DNA from: Palsa-870 sp035937155
Lineage (GTDB): Bacteria > Chloroflexota > Dormibacteria > Dormibacterales > Dormibacteraceae
DNA: 64,000 nt
Direction of reading: 5' to 3'
Assembly (NCBI GenBank): GCA_035937155.1
Contig: DASYVJ010000065.1
Span: 1-64,000 of the forward strand
Shown: positions 48,788-57,610 of the stretch, one piece after another
Numbering within the stretch: position 1 is the stretch's first letter
Layout of the letters: the number at the start of each line of letters is the position of its first letter
Program-made: the position numbers and the translations under genes
Notes under the pieces: model-generated
The model's database searches: none
What the model was told of the DNA's origin: nothing
What the model saw: only the letters and a program-made list of their open reading frames with translations

Positions 48788-51580
48788 GTGCCGGAATACG
48801 CAGCCCTCGACCTCGAGACCACCGGTCTGGACCCGGCTCGAGATCGAGTGATCGAGGTGGGCGCGGTCGCCTTCACCCCGGAACGCGTCACTACGACGCT
48901 CGAGCGCCTGGTCGATCCAGGTCGCGCCGTCCCCGAGATCGTCCTCCGGTTAACAGGGATAAGGCAGGACGAGCTGCGTGGCGCGGCCAGCCCCGAGTCA
49001 GCCCTGGGCGAGCTGGCTGACTTCCTGCGCGGCCGTCAGCCGGTCGGGCACGGCGCCCGGCTCGACGTCGACTTCCTGGCCGCGGCAGGACTGTGGGACC
49101 CGGAGACGGAGATCCTCGACACCCTTGACGTGGCGCGAATCCTTCTACCGTCGGCTGCCAGCCACAGCCTTCCCCTGCTGGCCACCGAGATGGGCTTCAA
49201 CCAGCCGCGACCTCATCGCGCGCTGGACGACGCCGACGCAACGCGCCAGCTGCTGCTGCGGCTGCGCGAGGAGGCGGCGGCTCTCGACGAGACTCTGAAG
49301 GAGTCGATGCTGGCCCTCGTGGCCCCGTATGGGTGGTCCATCGCACGCTTCTTCGCCGACGCGCTCACGGCGCCAAACCCCGAACCCGATCTGACCTCGG
49401 ACCAGGTTGTCGACTCGGTCAGGGGAGTGGCGGCCGAGCCCCCTCCCGACGACCCCGCACTGATGACCGCACTCTTAGGTCCGGAGGGACCCCTGGCCGG
49501 CCTGCTTCCGGGCTACGAGCACCGCGAGCCGCAGCTGCAGATGCTGCTGGCCGTGGCGCAGATCCAGGCTCGCGGCGGCACGCTGGTGGTCGAGGCCGGC
49601 ACTGGCACGGGGAAGAGCCTGGCGTACCTGGTGCCGTCGATCGCACGCGCCGTGCGCCACAACGAGCGCGTCGTCGTGTCGACGAACACCCACACGCTCC
49701 AAGAGCAGCTGATGGTGAAAGACCTGCCCGGGCTGCGCGAGTGGCTGCCATGGGACTTCAAGGCCTGCCTCCTCAAGGGAAGGTCGAACTACGTGTCGCT
49801 GCGGCGGTGGCGCCGATCTCTGGCAGAGCCGTGCAAGGATGCCGATGAGCTGAAGTTCAAGCTCAAGGTCCTGATGTGGCTGCACACGACCGAAAGCGGC
49901 GACCGCTCGGAGCTGCGCCTGCACGGGCGCGAGGAAGTGCTGTGGGCGCAGATCGCGTCGGACCCGCTGGATTGTGTCGGGATTCACTGCACCAAAGAGG
50001 ACTGCTACGTTCACCGCGCCCGCGCCGAGGCCGAGGCTGCGCACCTGGTGGTAGTCAACCACTCGCTGTTGCTGGCCGACGCCGAGGTGGGAGGCGGGCT
50101 GCTTCCCGACTTCGACCACCTCGTGATCGACGAAGCCCACCACCTCGAAGAGGCCGCGACGCGAGGGCTGCGGCAAGAAGTCGACGGCCCCGGCTTGCGC
50201 GCGCTCATAGACCGCCTTGCGCATACCTCCCCGCTCGCGGGCGAGGACACCTTTGGGGTCCCCGCGTCCGTGGTGCGCGGGGCTAGCCCGGGTGGGGGGA
50301 TCCCCTCTGGCTTACTTGCAGAGCTGCGCCGGCAGCCGCACCTCGGGTCCTCCGACGAGGCGTTCGGCGACGCGATGCCGACGAGCCTGGCCGCCGGTGC
50401 GCGCGTCCGCGAGTTTTTCGAGATGGCCGAACGCTGGGTTGGCACCAGGCTTGGCGAGTCCGAACGCAGGGACGATTCCGTTCGACTCACGCCAGCCTTG
50501 CGTGAACATGAGGACTGGCCGTCGGTGAGCGTCGCCGCGGAGAACGCGGTGACCGCGCTCGCAGCACTCGATGCGGGGTTGCGCCGGGCCGTTGCCGGCG
50601 TCCGCGAGTGGCTCGGCGGGGCCGAACCAGACCAGGGCATTCGCGAGCTCGAGATAATCCGAGGGCGCCTCGTGGCTGCGCTGGGCGTGCTCGACGAGGC
50701 CATGCTCAAGCCGGACCCGAACCGCGTCTACTGGTTCACCCTGTTGGCGCGCACGGAAAACCTGGTCTTGCGCACGGCGCCGATCAACGTCGGCTCGCTG
50801 CTGCACGACCGCGTGTACGCCGAACGGCGATCGACCGTCTTCACGTCAGCGACGCTGGCGGTAGGTGGAACCTTTGACTACTTCCGCTCGCGAGTCGGAC
50901 TGGGCCCGGAGATCGAGGAGCTAATCCTGCCTTCGCCGTTCGACTTTCTCCACCAGGCCCTGGTCTGCCTGCCAACCGACTTTCCGCCGCCCGAGGGCGA
51001 AGCGTTCGACCAGGAGGTCGAGGAAGTCATCGCGAGCGTCGCGCGCCGGGTTGGGGGCCGCACTCTGGTGCTGTTCACCTCGCACCGGCAGCTTCGCGAC
51101 GTACACGCCGCGTTGAAGCACAGGGTCGACCTTGACGAGGTGCTGATCCTCGGACAGGGCATCGACGGCCAGCGCCGCCAGGTCTTGAAGTCGTTCGAAG
51201 AAGCTGAGCGGCCGCTGCTGCTCGGCACCGCGAGCTTCTGGGAAGGCATCGACGTGCCCGGCGAGAGACTGAGCTGCGTGATCATGGTGCGGCTTCCCTT
51301 CCCGGTCCCCACCGAACCCGTCTACGCGGCCCGTGCGGAACAGGTCCGCGATGCGTTCAGCCAGCTCGCGCTGCCGCAGGCGGCCCTGCGGTTGAAGCAG
51401 GGCTTCGGCCGGCTGCTCCGCCGCTCCACTGACCGCGGCGCAGTCGTGATCCTCGACAACCGCATCCTCGGCCGTGACTATGGAAAGGCATTCCTCGACG
51501 TGCTGCCGCCGGCTTCACGATTTGTCGGTCCGGCAGCGGAGATCGCGGAAAGGGTCGGCGATTGGTTGGGGAGGAATTGA
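48788..51580 (+). CDS. dinG: DinG-family helicase with N-terminal DnaQ-like 3'-5' exonuclease domain
   Basis: A 930-residue fusion. Residues ~1-165 are a DEDD exonuclease (YAALDLETTGLDPARDRVIE; HGARLDVDFLAAAG; PHRALDDADATRQ). Residues ~235-930 are an XPD/DinG superfamily 2 helicase with Walker A VEAGTGTGKSLAYLVP, the DEAH-like VIDEAHHLEEAATRG and motif VI GFGRLLRRSTDRG. The Cys ligands of an FeS cluster are not clear (CVGIHCTKEDCYVH is a candidate). The Gram-positive DinG has the same exonuclease fusion. Confidence 0.93.
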   Translation: MPEYAALDLETTGLDPARDRVIEVGAVAFTPERVTTTLERLVDPGRAVPEIVLRLTGIRQDELRGAASPESALGELADFLRGRQPVGHGARLDVDFLAAAGLWDPETEILDTLDVARILLPSAASHSLPLLATEMGFNQPRPHRALDDADATRQLLLRLREEAAALDETLKESMLALVAPYGWSIARFFADALTAPNPEPDLTSDQVVDSVRGVAAEPPPDDPALMTALLGPEGPLAGLLPGYEHREPQLQMLLAVAQIQARGGTLVVEAGTGTGKSLAYLVPSIARAVRHNERVVVSTNTHTLQEQLMVKDLPGLREWLPWDFKACLLKGRSNYVSLRRWRRSLAEPCKDADELKFKLKVLMWLHTTESGDRSELRLHGREEVLWAQIASDPLDCVGIHCTKEDCYVHRARAEAEAAHLVVVNHSLLLADAEVGGGLLPDFDHLVIDEAHHLEEAATRGLRQEVDGPGLRALIDRLAHTSPLAGEDTFGVPASVVRGASPGGGIPSGLLAELRRQPHLGSSDEAFGDAMPTSLAAGARVREFFEMAERWVGTRLGESERRDDSVRLTPALREHEDWPSVSVAAENAVTALAALDAGLRRAVAGVREWLGGAEPDQGIRELEIIRGRLVAALGVLDEAMLKPDPNRVYWFTLLARTENLVLRTAPINVGSLLHDRVYAERRSTVFTSATLAVGGTFDYFRSRVGLGPEIEELILPSPFDFLHQALVCLPTDFPPPEGEAFDQEVEEVIASVARRVGGRTLVLFTSHRQLRDVHAALKHRVDLDEVLILGQGIDGQRRQVLKSFEEAERPLLLGTASFWEGIDVPGERLSCVIMVRLPFPVPTEPVYAARAEQVRDAFSQLALPQAALRLKQGFGRLLRRSTDRGAVVILDNRILGRDYGKAFLDVLPPASRFVGPAAEIAERVGDWLGRN

Positions 51581-52239
51581 GCCGGCTGTTCGTCGTGGCG
51601 ACGCCTATCGGCAACCTCGAGGACGTCAGCCCGCGCGCCCTGCGGATCCTCGGTGAGGTTGGTGCGATTGCAGCCGAAGACACCCGGGTGACCGCGAGGC
51701 TGCTCGCACGACACGGCATCCGCAAACCATTCGTGAGCTATCGGGCTCCAGTCGAGCGACGCGGACTGCCGCGCGTGATGGCTGAGCTCGACCAGCACGA
51801 CGTCGCGCTCGTGAGCGATGCGGGGACGCCGACGCTCTCGGATCCCGGGCAGGCGCTTGTCACCGCCGCCTGGGCCGCGGGCCACACTGTCGTTCCCATT
51901 CCAGGCCCCAGCGCTGTCACCACGGCGCTCTCCGTCGCCGGCTACGGCGGCCCGGGTTTTGCCTTTCTCGGCTACTTGCCGCGCAAGCCGGGCGACCTCC
52001 GCCGACTGCTCGCGACACTCGCCGGCGATCCCAGGCCCACAGTCGCGTTCGACTCGCCGTATCGGATCAGAAAATCGCTCGCGATCATCGCGGAGGTCCT
52101 GCCTGAGCGCCACCTCACGCTCACGCGCGAGCTGACCAAGCTTCATGAGCAGATCGTGCGAGGCACCGCTTCCGAGGTGCTGGCCGAGCTGGCCGACCCA
52201 ACACGCGGCGAGATTACCCTTGTGATCTCCCGTGGATAA
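51562..52239 (+). CDS. rsmI: 16S rRNA (cytidine-1402 2'-O)-methyltransferase RsmI
   Basis: About 225 residues of the tetrapyrrole-methylase fold. VVATPIGNLEDVSPRALRIL, AEDTRVTARLLARHGI, LVSDAGTPTLSDPG and PIPGPSAVTTALSVAG are diagnostic. I give TTG 51562; TTG 51577, overlapping the helicase stop as TTGA, is the main alternative. It modifies the decoding centre of 16S rRNA. It overlaps the metG start by 8 bp. Confidence 0.94.
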   Translation: MVGEELSRLFVVATPIGNLEDVSPRALRILGEVGAIAAEDTRVTARLLARHGIRKPFVSYRAPVERRGLPRVMAELDQHDVALVSDAGTPTLSDPGQALVTAAWAAGHTVVPIPGPSAVTTALSVAGYGGPGFAFLGYLPRKPGDLRRLLATLAGDPRPTVAFDSPYRIRKSLAIIAEVLPERHLTLTRELTKLHEQIVRGTASEVLAELADPTRGEITLVISRG

Positions 52240-53980
52240 AGTGGATAAAAGAAGAACAGTCCTCGTTGCACCGGCATGGCCATATGCCAACGGTCCTCGC
52301 CACATCGGCCACGTTGCGGGATTCGCGGTGCCAGCCGACGTGCTTGCACGCTTCGAGCGGCTGCGCGGCTCACGGGTGCTGATGGCGAGCGGCACCGACG
52401 AGCACGGCACTCCGATCACCTATGAGGCGGACAAAGAAGGCGTACCACCGCGCGAGTTCGTCGACCGCAACAACGCGCTAATCGTCGAAGACCTTCGGCG
52501 GCTCGGGATGACCTATGACATCTTCACGCGGACCACGACCGCCAACCATTACCGGGTCACGCAGGACCTGTTCATCAAGCTGTTCGAGAAGGGCTACCTC
52601 GTCAAGAAGACCCAGATGGGCGCCTTCGACCCTGCAAGCGGGCGCACGCTGCCTGACCGTTACATCGAGGGGAAGTGCCCGATCTGCGGCTTCCCCGACG
52701 CCCGCGGCGACCAGTGCGACAACTGCGGCAACCAGCTCGACCCAATCGACTTGATCAACCCACATCAGCGCGGCAGCGATGCACCGGTTGAATTCCACGA
52801 GACGGAGCACTTCTTCTTCGACCTGCCCGCATTTGGAGAGCAGCTGAGGAGCTGGATTGAGCAGCACGATAACTGGCGTCCCAACGTACGCAAGTACTCG
52901 CTGGAGTTCGTGCGCAACCTGAAGCCACGCGCGATCACCCGAGACCTGGACTGGGGCGTACCAGTTCCCCTACCAGGCTGGGAGGACAACCCACACAAGA
53001 AGATCTATGTCTGGTTCGACGCGGTGATCGGCTACCTGTCGGCGTCTATCGAATGGGCAGTGCAACGAGGTCAGCCGGACGCGTGGAAGGATTGGTGGCA
53101 GAACCCTGAGAGCTGGCACTACTACGTGATGGGCAAGGACAACATCACGTTTCACACGGTCATGTGGCCGGCGATTCTCATTGGCGTCGGCGACCTTGAG
53201 CTGCCAGATGACATCGTCGCCAGCGAGTACCTCAACATGGGCGGCAAGAAGTTCTCGACGAGTCGGGGCCAAGTCATCTACGTCCGCGACGTCCTCGAGC
53301 GATACGACGCAGACGCCCTGCGCTATTACTTGATGATCGCCGGGCCGGAGAACCAGGACAGTGACTTCACGTGGACTGAGTTCGTGCGGCGGAACAACGA
53401 CGAGCTTGTCGCGACCTGGGGCAACCTCGTGCATCGCACGCTGGTGAACGCACATCGCAACTTCGGCACGGTGCCGGAGCCGCAGCAGCTCACCGCGGCG
53501 GATGAAGCGCTGATCAAGGAGGTCGAAAGCGCGCTGGATTACGTTGCCTCGCAGCTTGGCCAGGCGCGCTTTCAAGTCGCCTTGAGGTACGTGATGACGA
53601 TGGCGGCCAAGGTCAACGTGTACCTGGGCACAGAGCAGCCGTGGCACACGATCAAGATGGACCGCGAGCGGGCCGGCACGGTGTTGTATGTAGCGCTGCG
53701 CTGCGTCGACAACCTGAAGACGATGCTGGTGCCCTTCCTCCCGTTCTCGTCTCAGAAGCTGCATCACATGCTGGGTTACGAAGACGTCATCGCCTCACAG
53801 CCCGTGGTGCGTGAGTTTTCTGACGAGGGTGGCTCGCACGCCGTGATCACCGGCGACTACGAGAGCGACGACCGTTGGCGGCCCTCAGCACTTGCGCCGG
53901 GCACGGCGCTGCCGGCGCCCGAAGCTCTGTTCAAGCGGCTGGATCCAGTGCTCGAAGAGGAGCAGCCCGCATCTTCGTAG
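52232..53980 (+). CDS. metG: Methionyl-tRNA synthetase
   Basis: A 582-residue class I synthetase from GTG 52232. The HIGH motif (APAWPYANGPRHIGHVAG), the zinc knuckle CPICGF...CDNCG, WFDAVIGYLSASIEW and the KMSKS-equivalent GGKKFSTSRG are present. There is no C-terminal EMAP-like dimerisation domain. The metG-tatD-rsmA order is common in Gram-positives. The tail overlaps the apparent tatD start by 10 bp. Confidence 0.96.
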   Translation: MDKVDKRRTVLVAPAWPYANGPRHIGHVAGFAVPADVLARFERLRGSRVLMASGTDEHGTPITYEADKEGVPPREFVDRNNALIVEDLRRLGMTYDIFTRTTTANHYRVTQDLFIKLFEKGYLVKKTQMGAFDPASGRTLPDRYIEGKCPICGFPDARGDQCDNCGNQLDPIDLINPHQRGSDAPVEFHETEHFFFDLPAFGEQLRSWIEQHDNWRPNVRKYSLEFVRNLKPRAITRDLDWGVPVPLPGWEDNPHKKIYVWFDAVIGYLSASIEWAVQRGQPDAWKDWWQNPESWHYYVMGKDNITFHTVMWPAILIGVGDLELPDDIVASEYLNMGGKKFSTSRGQVIYVRDVLERYDADALRYYLMIAGPENQDSDFTWTEFVRRNNDELVATWGNLVHRTLVNAHRNFGTVPEPQQLTAADEALIKEVESALDYVASQLGQARFQVALRYVMTMAAKVNVYLGTEQPWHTIKMDRERAGTVLYVALRCVDNLKTMLVPFLPFSSQKLHHMLGYEDVIASQPVVREFSDEGGSHAVITGDYESDDRWRPSALAPGTALPAPEALFKRLDPVLEEEQPASS

Positions 53981-54720
53981 ACACGCATCTCCACCTCGAA
54001 GAGCTGGGTGATCCCGGCGAGGTGGCTGAAGCGGCAGCCAGAGCCGGCGTGACGCGGATGATCTCCATGGGCGTCAACCTCGAGCGCAGCCGGACAGCTG
54101 TCTCGCTCGCCCATCGATTCGGAGCCGTCTGGGCCGGCGTGGGCCACATGCCGAGCGAGCACGCACCGCCGGAGATCGATGCGCTTCGCGTGCTTGCGGT
54201 CGACGAGCGCGTCGTGGCGATTGGCGAGGTGGGGTTGGAGTTCGAGGAGCCAGGCGCCCCGCCCAACGACATCCAACAGGACCGCCTCGACCGGCTGCTC
54301 GCACTCGCTGTGGAGCTCGACCTCCCGGTATCGATTCACAACCGCGGTGCCGCCAATGAGCTGGCGGACCTTATCAGCGCCCATCCGGGACTGCGGGGCG
54401 TCATGCACTACTTCGCCCTCGAATGGGAATGGGCGGATCGCTTTCTAGCGCTTGGCTTCTATCTCTCCTTCGCGGGACTCGTGACGCGGCCGAGCCGCCA
54501 CGCGCTACGCGAAGTCGTCAAGCAATGCCCCGCCGACCGGTTGCTGCTCGAGACCGATTCGCCGTACGGCAACGCCCACAAGCGCATGGGGGTGCCGAAC
54601 CGGCCCGCATACCTGCTCGACACAGCGCAGCTCGTCGCGGAGCTGCGAGATGTCAGCCTCGAACAGCTGGGGGCTCAGGAAACCGCCAACGCGCTGGCCC
54701 TCTTCCGACGGATGAGATGA
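53971..54720 (+). CDS. tatD: TatD-family metal-dependent hydrolase, apparent ATC start
   Basis: A 249-residue TIM-barrel nuclease-like protein. VDTHLHLEEL (first metal ligands), AIGEVGLEFEE, IHNRGA and LETDSPYGNAHK are typical. The first strand IFVDTHLH begins at ATC 53971. No ATG/GTG/TTG occurs in frame between TTG 53875, deep in metG, and this point. GAGGAG at 53957-53962 lies exactly 8 nt upstream of the ATC, supporting ATC initiation. The stop overlaps rsmA (ATGA). Confidence 0.88.
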   Translation: MFVDTHLHLEELGDPGEVAEAAARAGVTRMISMGVNLERSRTAVSLAHRFGAVWAGVGHMPSEHAPPEIDALRVLAVDERVVAIGEVGLEFEEPGAPPNDIQQDRLDRLLALAVELDLPVSIHNRGAANELADLISAHPGLRGVMHYFALEWEWADRFLALGFYLSFAGLVTRPSRHALREVVKQCPADRLLLETDSPYGNAHKRMGVPNRPAYLLDTAQLVAELRDVSLEQLGAQETANALALFRRMR

Positions 54721-55583
54721 GGCCCGCCGGAGGCGACCCATTGATCGACCCGGCCGACCCTCATCAGCTCGATGGTCTCCTGCGCCGCCACCGCATCGAG
54801 CTCAAACATGGTCTTGGGCAGAACTTCCTGACCGACCCGTCGCTGCGAGATGCGGTTGCCGAATCGGCGGGACTGGCTCCGGACGACGAGGTGCTCGAGG
54901 TGGGCGCCGGGGTTGGGACTCTGACGGTGGCGCTGGCTCCTCTATGTCGCCGACTCGTCGCGGTCGAACTCGACGGCCGGCTGATCGGGGCGCTGCGTGA
55001 GGCGATCGCGGGACACGAGAACGTCGAGGTGGTCAGGTCGGACATCCTGCGCTTCAACACCCGCTCCGCCTTTCCGGCAGGAGACGAGGTCGTCGCGGGC
55101 AACATCCCCTACAACCTGACCGGCGCGTTGATTCGCAAGTTCCTCGACGATCCGCCACGACCCCGCCGCCTCTCACTGGTTGTCCAGAAGGAGGTGGCGG
55201 AGCGATGGACCGCGTCAAGCGGCGCGAGCCTGGCGACGGTCGCCGTCCAGGTCTTCGCCTACGCGAAGACGATCCTCACCATCCCCGCGGCCGCTTTCAC
55301 GCCGCCACCTCGCGTGGATTCAGCGCTCGTGCGGCTCGACGTGCGCGAGAGGCCCGCGGTTGAGGTCGACGATCTGAACGCCTTCTTCCGCTTTGTGGAG
55401 GCGGTGTTTCAGGGTCGCCGGAAGCAGCTGGGCGGCATCCTGGGCCGGGTCACCGCCACGGGCAGCACAGACGCGGGAGCACGCCTGCGCACGCTGGGCA
55501 TCGATCCCGAACGGCGCCCCCAGACGCTCAACCTGGGCGAGTGGGAGACCCTTTATAAGGAATTTCGAAGTCCTGACCGTTAA
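54717..55583 (+). CDS. rsmA: 16S rRNA adenine dimethyltransferase RsmA/KsgA
   Basis: A 288-residue SAM-dependent enzyme dimethylating two adjacent adenines of the 16S 3' end. GLGQNFLTDPSL, LEVGAGVGTLTVALAPL, the catalytic NIPYNLTG and the C-terminal FFRFVEAVFQGRRKQLGG are clear. The start ATG 54717 overlaps the tatD stop; the longer open frame upstream is not conserved. Confidence 0.95.
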   Translation: MRPAGGDPLIDPADPHQLDGLLRRHRIELKHGLGQNFLTDPSLRDAVAESAGLAPDDEVLEVGAGVGTLTVALAPLCRRLVAVELDGRLIGALREAIAGHENVEVVRSDILRFNTRSAFPAGDEVVAGNIPYNLTGALIRKFLDDPPRPRRLSLVVQKEVAERWTASSGASLATVAVQVFAYAKTILTIPAAAFTPPPRVDSALVRLDVRERPAVEVDDLNAFFRFVEAVFQGRRKQLGGILGRVTATGSTDAGARLRTLGIDPERRPQTLNLGEWETLYKEFRSPDR

Positions 55584-55595
55584 CCTCTAGCGTCC

Positions 55596-56915
55596 GTGGA
55601 AGAGCCAATCCGCTTTCCGCTCGAGGGCACGGGTGGCTTCCGAGCGGTCCTCCGGCACACCGCGTTCAGGAATATCTGGTTCGCTCAGCTCGCCGCGCAG
55701 CTCGCGGACAAGTTTCTGCTCTTCTCGCTGATCATCCTCGCCTACAAGATCTCGGGCGGCAGCACGCCGGTGGCCATCACGCTGCTGACGTACACGGTCC
55801 CGGCTGTGCTCTTTGCGCCACTCGCCGGCGTCATCGCCGACCGCTACGACCGGAAGCAAATCATGATGTGGGCCAACTTCGGCCGAGCCGCGGTGGTGGC
55901 GCTCATCCCGCTGGCCGCGCTGGTCCCGGGCCTGCGTGATGATTTTGCGCATCTGCTTTTGATCACCCTCGTCTTCTCCGCCGTGGGACAGCTCTTCGGC
56001 CCCGCAGAGGCGGCGGTCATTCCGACGATCCTCCCGCGGTCGGCCTTGATCACCGCCAACTCGATGGCGCTGCTGACCATGGTTCTGACGCTGGTCGTCG
56101 GCGGAGCGCTGGCGCCAATCGTTTCGAGGATCGATCTCTACGCCCCGTACTGGTGCGCTCTCGTTCTCCTGGCCATTGGGGGAACGCTGATCTTCGCCTC
56201 AGACATTCCACACCTTCAGAGGACGATCGAGGCTCCGGTCGCGGAGAGTCGCAACCGCTTCCATCTCATGTGGGTCGACCTCAAAGAAGGCATCGACGCG
56301 CTGCGCGCGTCACGTGGCCTGATGCTGGCATTCGGTCAGGTGAGCATCGCGGTCCTGGTGCTGTTCATGTTGTTCGCACTGGCGCCCGCGTACGTGAGCA
56401 AGGTCATCGGCATCGCCGCCCAGGACTCATATGTGATCCTCGGCCCGGCGACGGGCGGAGCGATCCTCAGCGCTGTTTTGCTCGGCCAGTTCGTTCGCAA
56501 CGTAGACCGCACCCGCCTGCTGGCCGGCTCGCTGCTGGCCAACGGCGTGACACTGCTAGCGCTGGCCGCGGTGCCGCAGGCGATGGCACATTTCCCCGAC
56601 CTTCAGGTTCACAACCGCATCACCGCTGCCACGTTCAGCTTTCTCCTGGGTGTCGAGTTCGGGGCGATCATGATTCCCGCGATTACGTACCTCATGGAGT
56701 CGACCAGCGACGAGATTCGCGGCCGCATCTTCGCGCTGCTCTACATGGTCATCAACGGCGTGACCGCAGTGCCCGTGCTCGTTGCGGCCGCCCTCTCCGA
56801 CACTATCGGCACCGCTCGCGTCATCGGAGGCCTTGGGGTCCTATTGGTCGGTGGCGGTGTTGCAATCGTCGTGGCGAGCCAGCCTAAGCACGCCGTCGAG
56901 CAAAGACCAAGATGA
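55596..56915 (+). CDS. MFS transporter
   Basis: A 439-residue membrane protein from GTG 55596 with about 12 hydrophobic segments. The loop 2-3 signature of the major facilitator superfamily, GVIADRYDRKQIMMW, is present. The N-terminus reads FRNIWFAQLAAQLADKF, typical of DHA3-type efflux permeases. The substrate is unknown. Its last 32 bp overlap the convergent DedA gene. Confidence 0.88.
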   Translation: MEEPIRFPLEGTGGFRAVLRHTAFRNIWFAQLAAQLADKFLLFSLIILAYKISGGSTPVAITLLTYTVPAVLFAPLAGVIADRYDRKQIMMWANFGRAAVVALIPLAALVPGLRDDFAHLLLITLVFSAVGQLFGPAEAAVIPTILPRSALITANSMALLTMVLTLVVGGALAPIVSRIDLYAPYWCALVLLAIGGTLIFASDIPHLQRTIEAPVAESRNRFHLMWVDLKEGIDALRASRGLMLAFGQVSIAVLVLFMLFALAPAYVSKVIGIAAQDSYVILGPATGGAILSAVLLGQFVRNVDRTRLLAGSLLANGVTLLALAAVPQAMAHFPDLQVHNRITAATFSFLLGVEFGAIMIPAITYLMESTSDEIRGRIFALLYMVINGVTAVPVLVAAALSDTIGTARVIGGLGVLLVGGGVAIVVASQPKHAVEQRPR

Positions 56916-57462
56916 CAGCCAGCAGCGCGACCACGAACACGCCTGCAAGTCCAATCCCGCGGATGATCGCTTCGAGCGCGTCGAGGTTGCTTCCCACCAG
57001 ATAGCCGGCGACGCCGATGACGCCAGCCCACGCGAGCCCGCCCAACGCGCTGAACAGCTGGAAGCGCCAGAACGGCATGCGGGCCATGCCGGCGAGCATC
57101 GAGCCCCAGGTGCGCAGGCCGAGCACGAAGCGCCCGGCGAGGACCGCTTTGTCGCCGTGGCGCGCAAAGAACAGCTCGGCACGAGCGATGTGGTCCGGGC
57201 GGATGCGGAAGACGCTGCCGAATCGCTCGACGAACGGCCGGCCGCCCTTAAATCCCAGGTAGTAGCCGATGTCGGCTCCGATGGTGGCGCCCACGAAGCC
57301 GAACATGATGACCTGCAGGATCGAGTAGTGCCGCGCCGCAGCCCAGGCCGCCGCGCCGAGCAGCAGCACTTCGCCCGGAAATGGAATGCCGGAGCTCTCC
57401 ACGAGGATGGCCAGCCCCGCCACGGGATAACCGAAAACGTCAACGATCGCGGTTGGATCCAT
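56884..57462 (-). CDS. DedA family membrane protein
   Basis: A 192-residue protein from ATG 57462. It has several membrane helices with the DedA landmarks ESSGIPFPGEVLLLGAA, GATIGADIGYYLG, FFARHGDKAVLAGRF and LGGLAWAGVIGVAGYLVG. Members are linked to polyprenyl-phosphate or phospholipid recycling and membrane potential. The gene is convergent with the MFS gene and overlaps it by 32 bp. A longer in-frame reading past 57462 runs into repeat DNA and is unlikely. Confidence 0.9.
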   Translation of the reverse strand: MDPTAIVDVFGYPVAGLAILVESSGIPFPGEVLLLGAAAWAAARHYSILQVIMFGFVGATIGADIGYYLGFKGGRPFVERFGSVFRIRPDHIARAELFFARHGDKAVLAGRFVLGLRTWGSMLAGMARMPFWRFQLFSALGGLAWAGVIGVAGYLVGSNLDALEAIIRGIGLAGVFVVALLAVILVFARRRA

Positions 57463-57492
57463 AGTCCTTACGTCCCGGCCATGAGATGACCG

Positions 57493-57573
57493 GTCCCCTC
57501 CCCCGCAAGGGGGCAATCAGTAAGTCCCATCCTCATCGCCGCTTTGCGCGCAGGGTGAGGGTGGGGGGCGACT
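57493..57573 (+). repeat. Type A hairpin repeat (copy 5), interrupted by type C unit
   Basis: GTCCCCTCCCCCGCAAGGGG (57493-57512) matches the 5' part of copy 4. The type C unit (57514-57553) follows, then AGGGTGAGGGTGGGGGGC completes the type A element. The insertion point is the same as in copy 3. Confidence 0.7.
57514..57553 (+). repeat. Type C 40-bp dispersed repeat, copy 2
   Basis: One mismatch in 40 against 8616-8655 (T for C at the CCGCT position). It lies within type A copy 5, upstream of thrS. Confidence 0.85.
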
Positions 57574-57594
57574 CGAGCTGGTTCAACCCGTCCA

Positions 57595-57610
57595 TATACT
57601 GGACGACCCT
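57595..57610 (+). promoter_or_regulatory. Putative thrS promoter -10
   Basis: TATACT at 57595-57600 ends 10 nt before ATG 57611, the same distance as for hisS and the exonuclease-helicase gene. No Shine-Dalgarno precedes the ATG and no T-box elements are seen. Confidence 0.5.

Noticed and set aside
8616..57553. CRISPR repeats, considered for the 39/40-bp unit
   Set aside because: Only three widely separated copies in mixed orientation, with no regular spacers and no cas genes.
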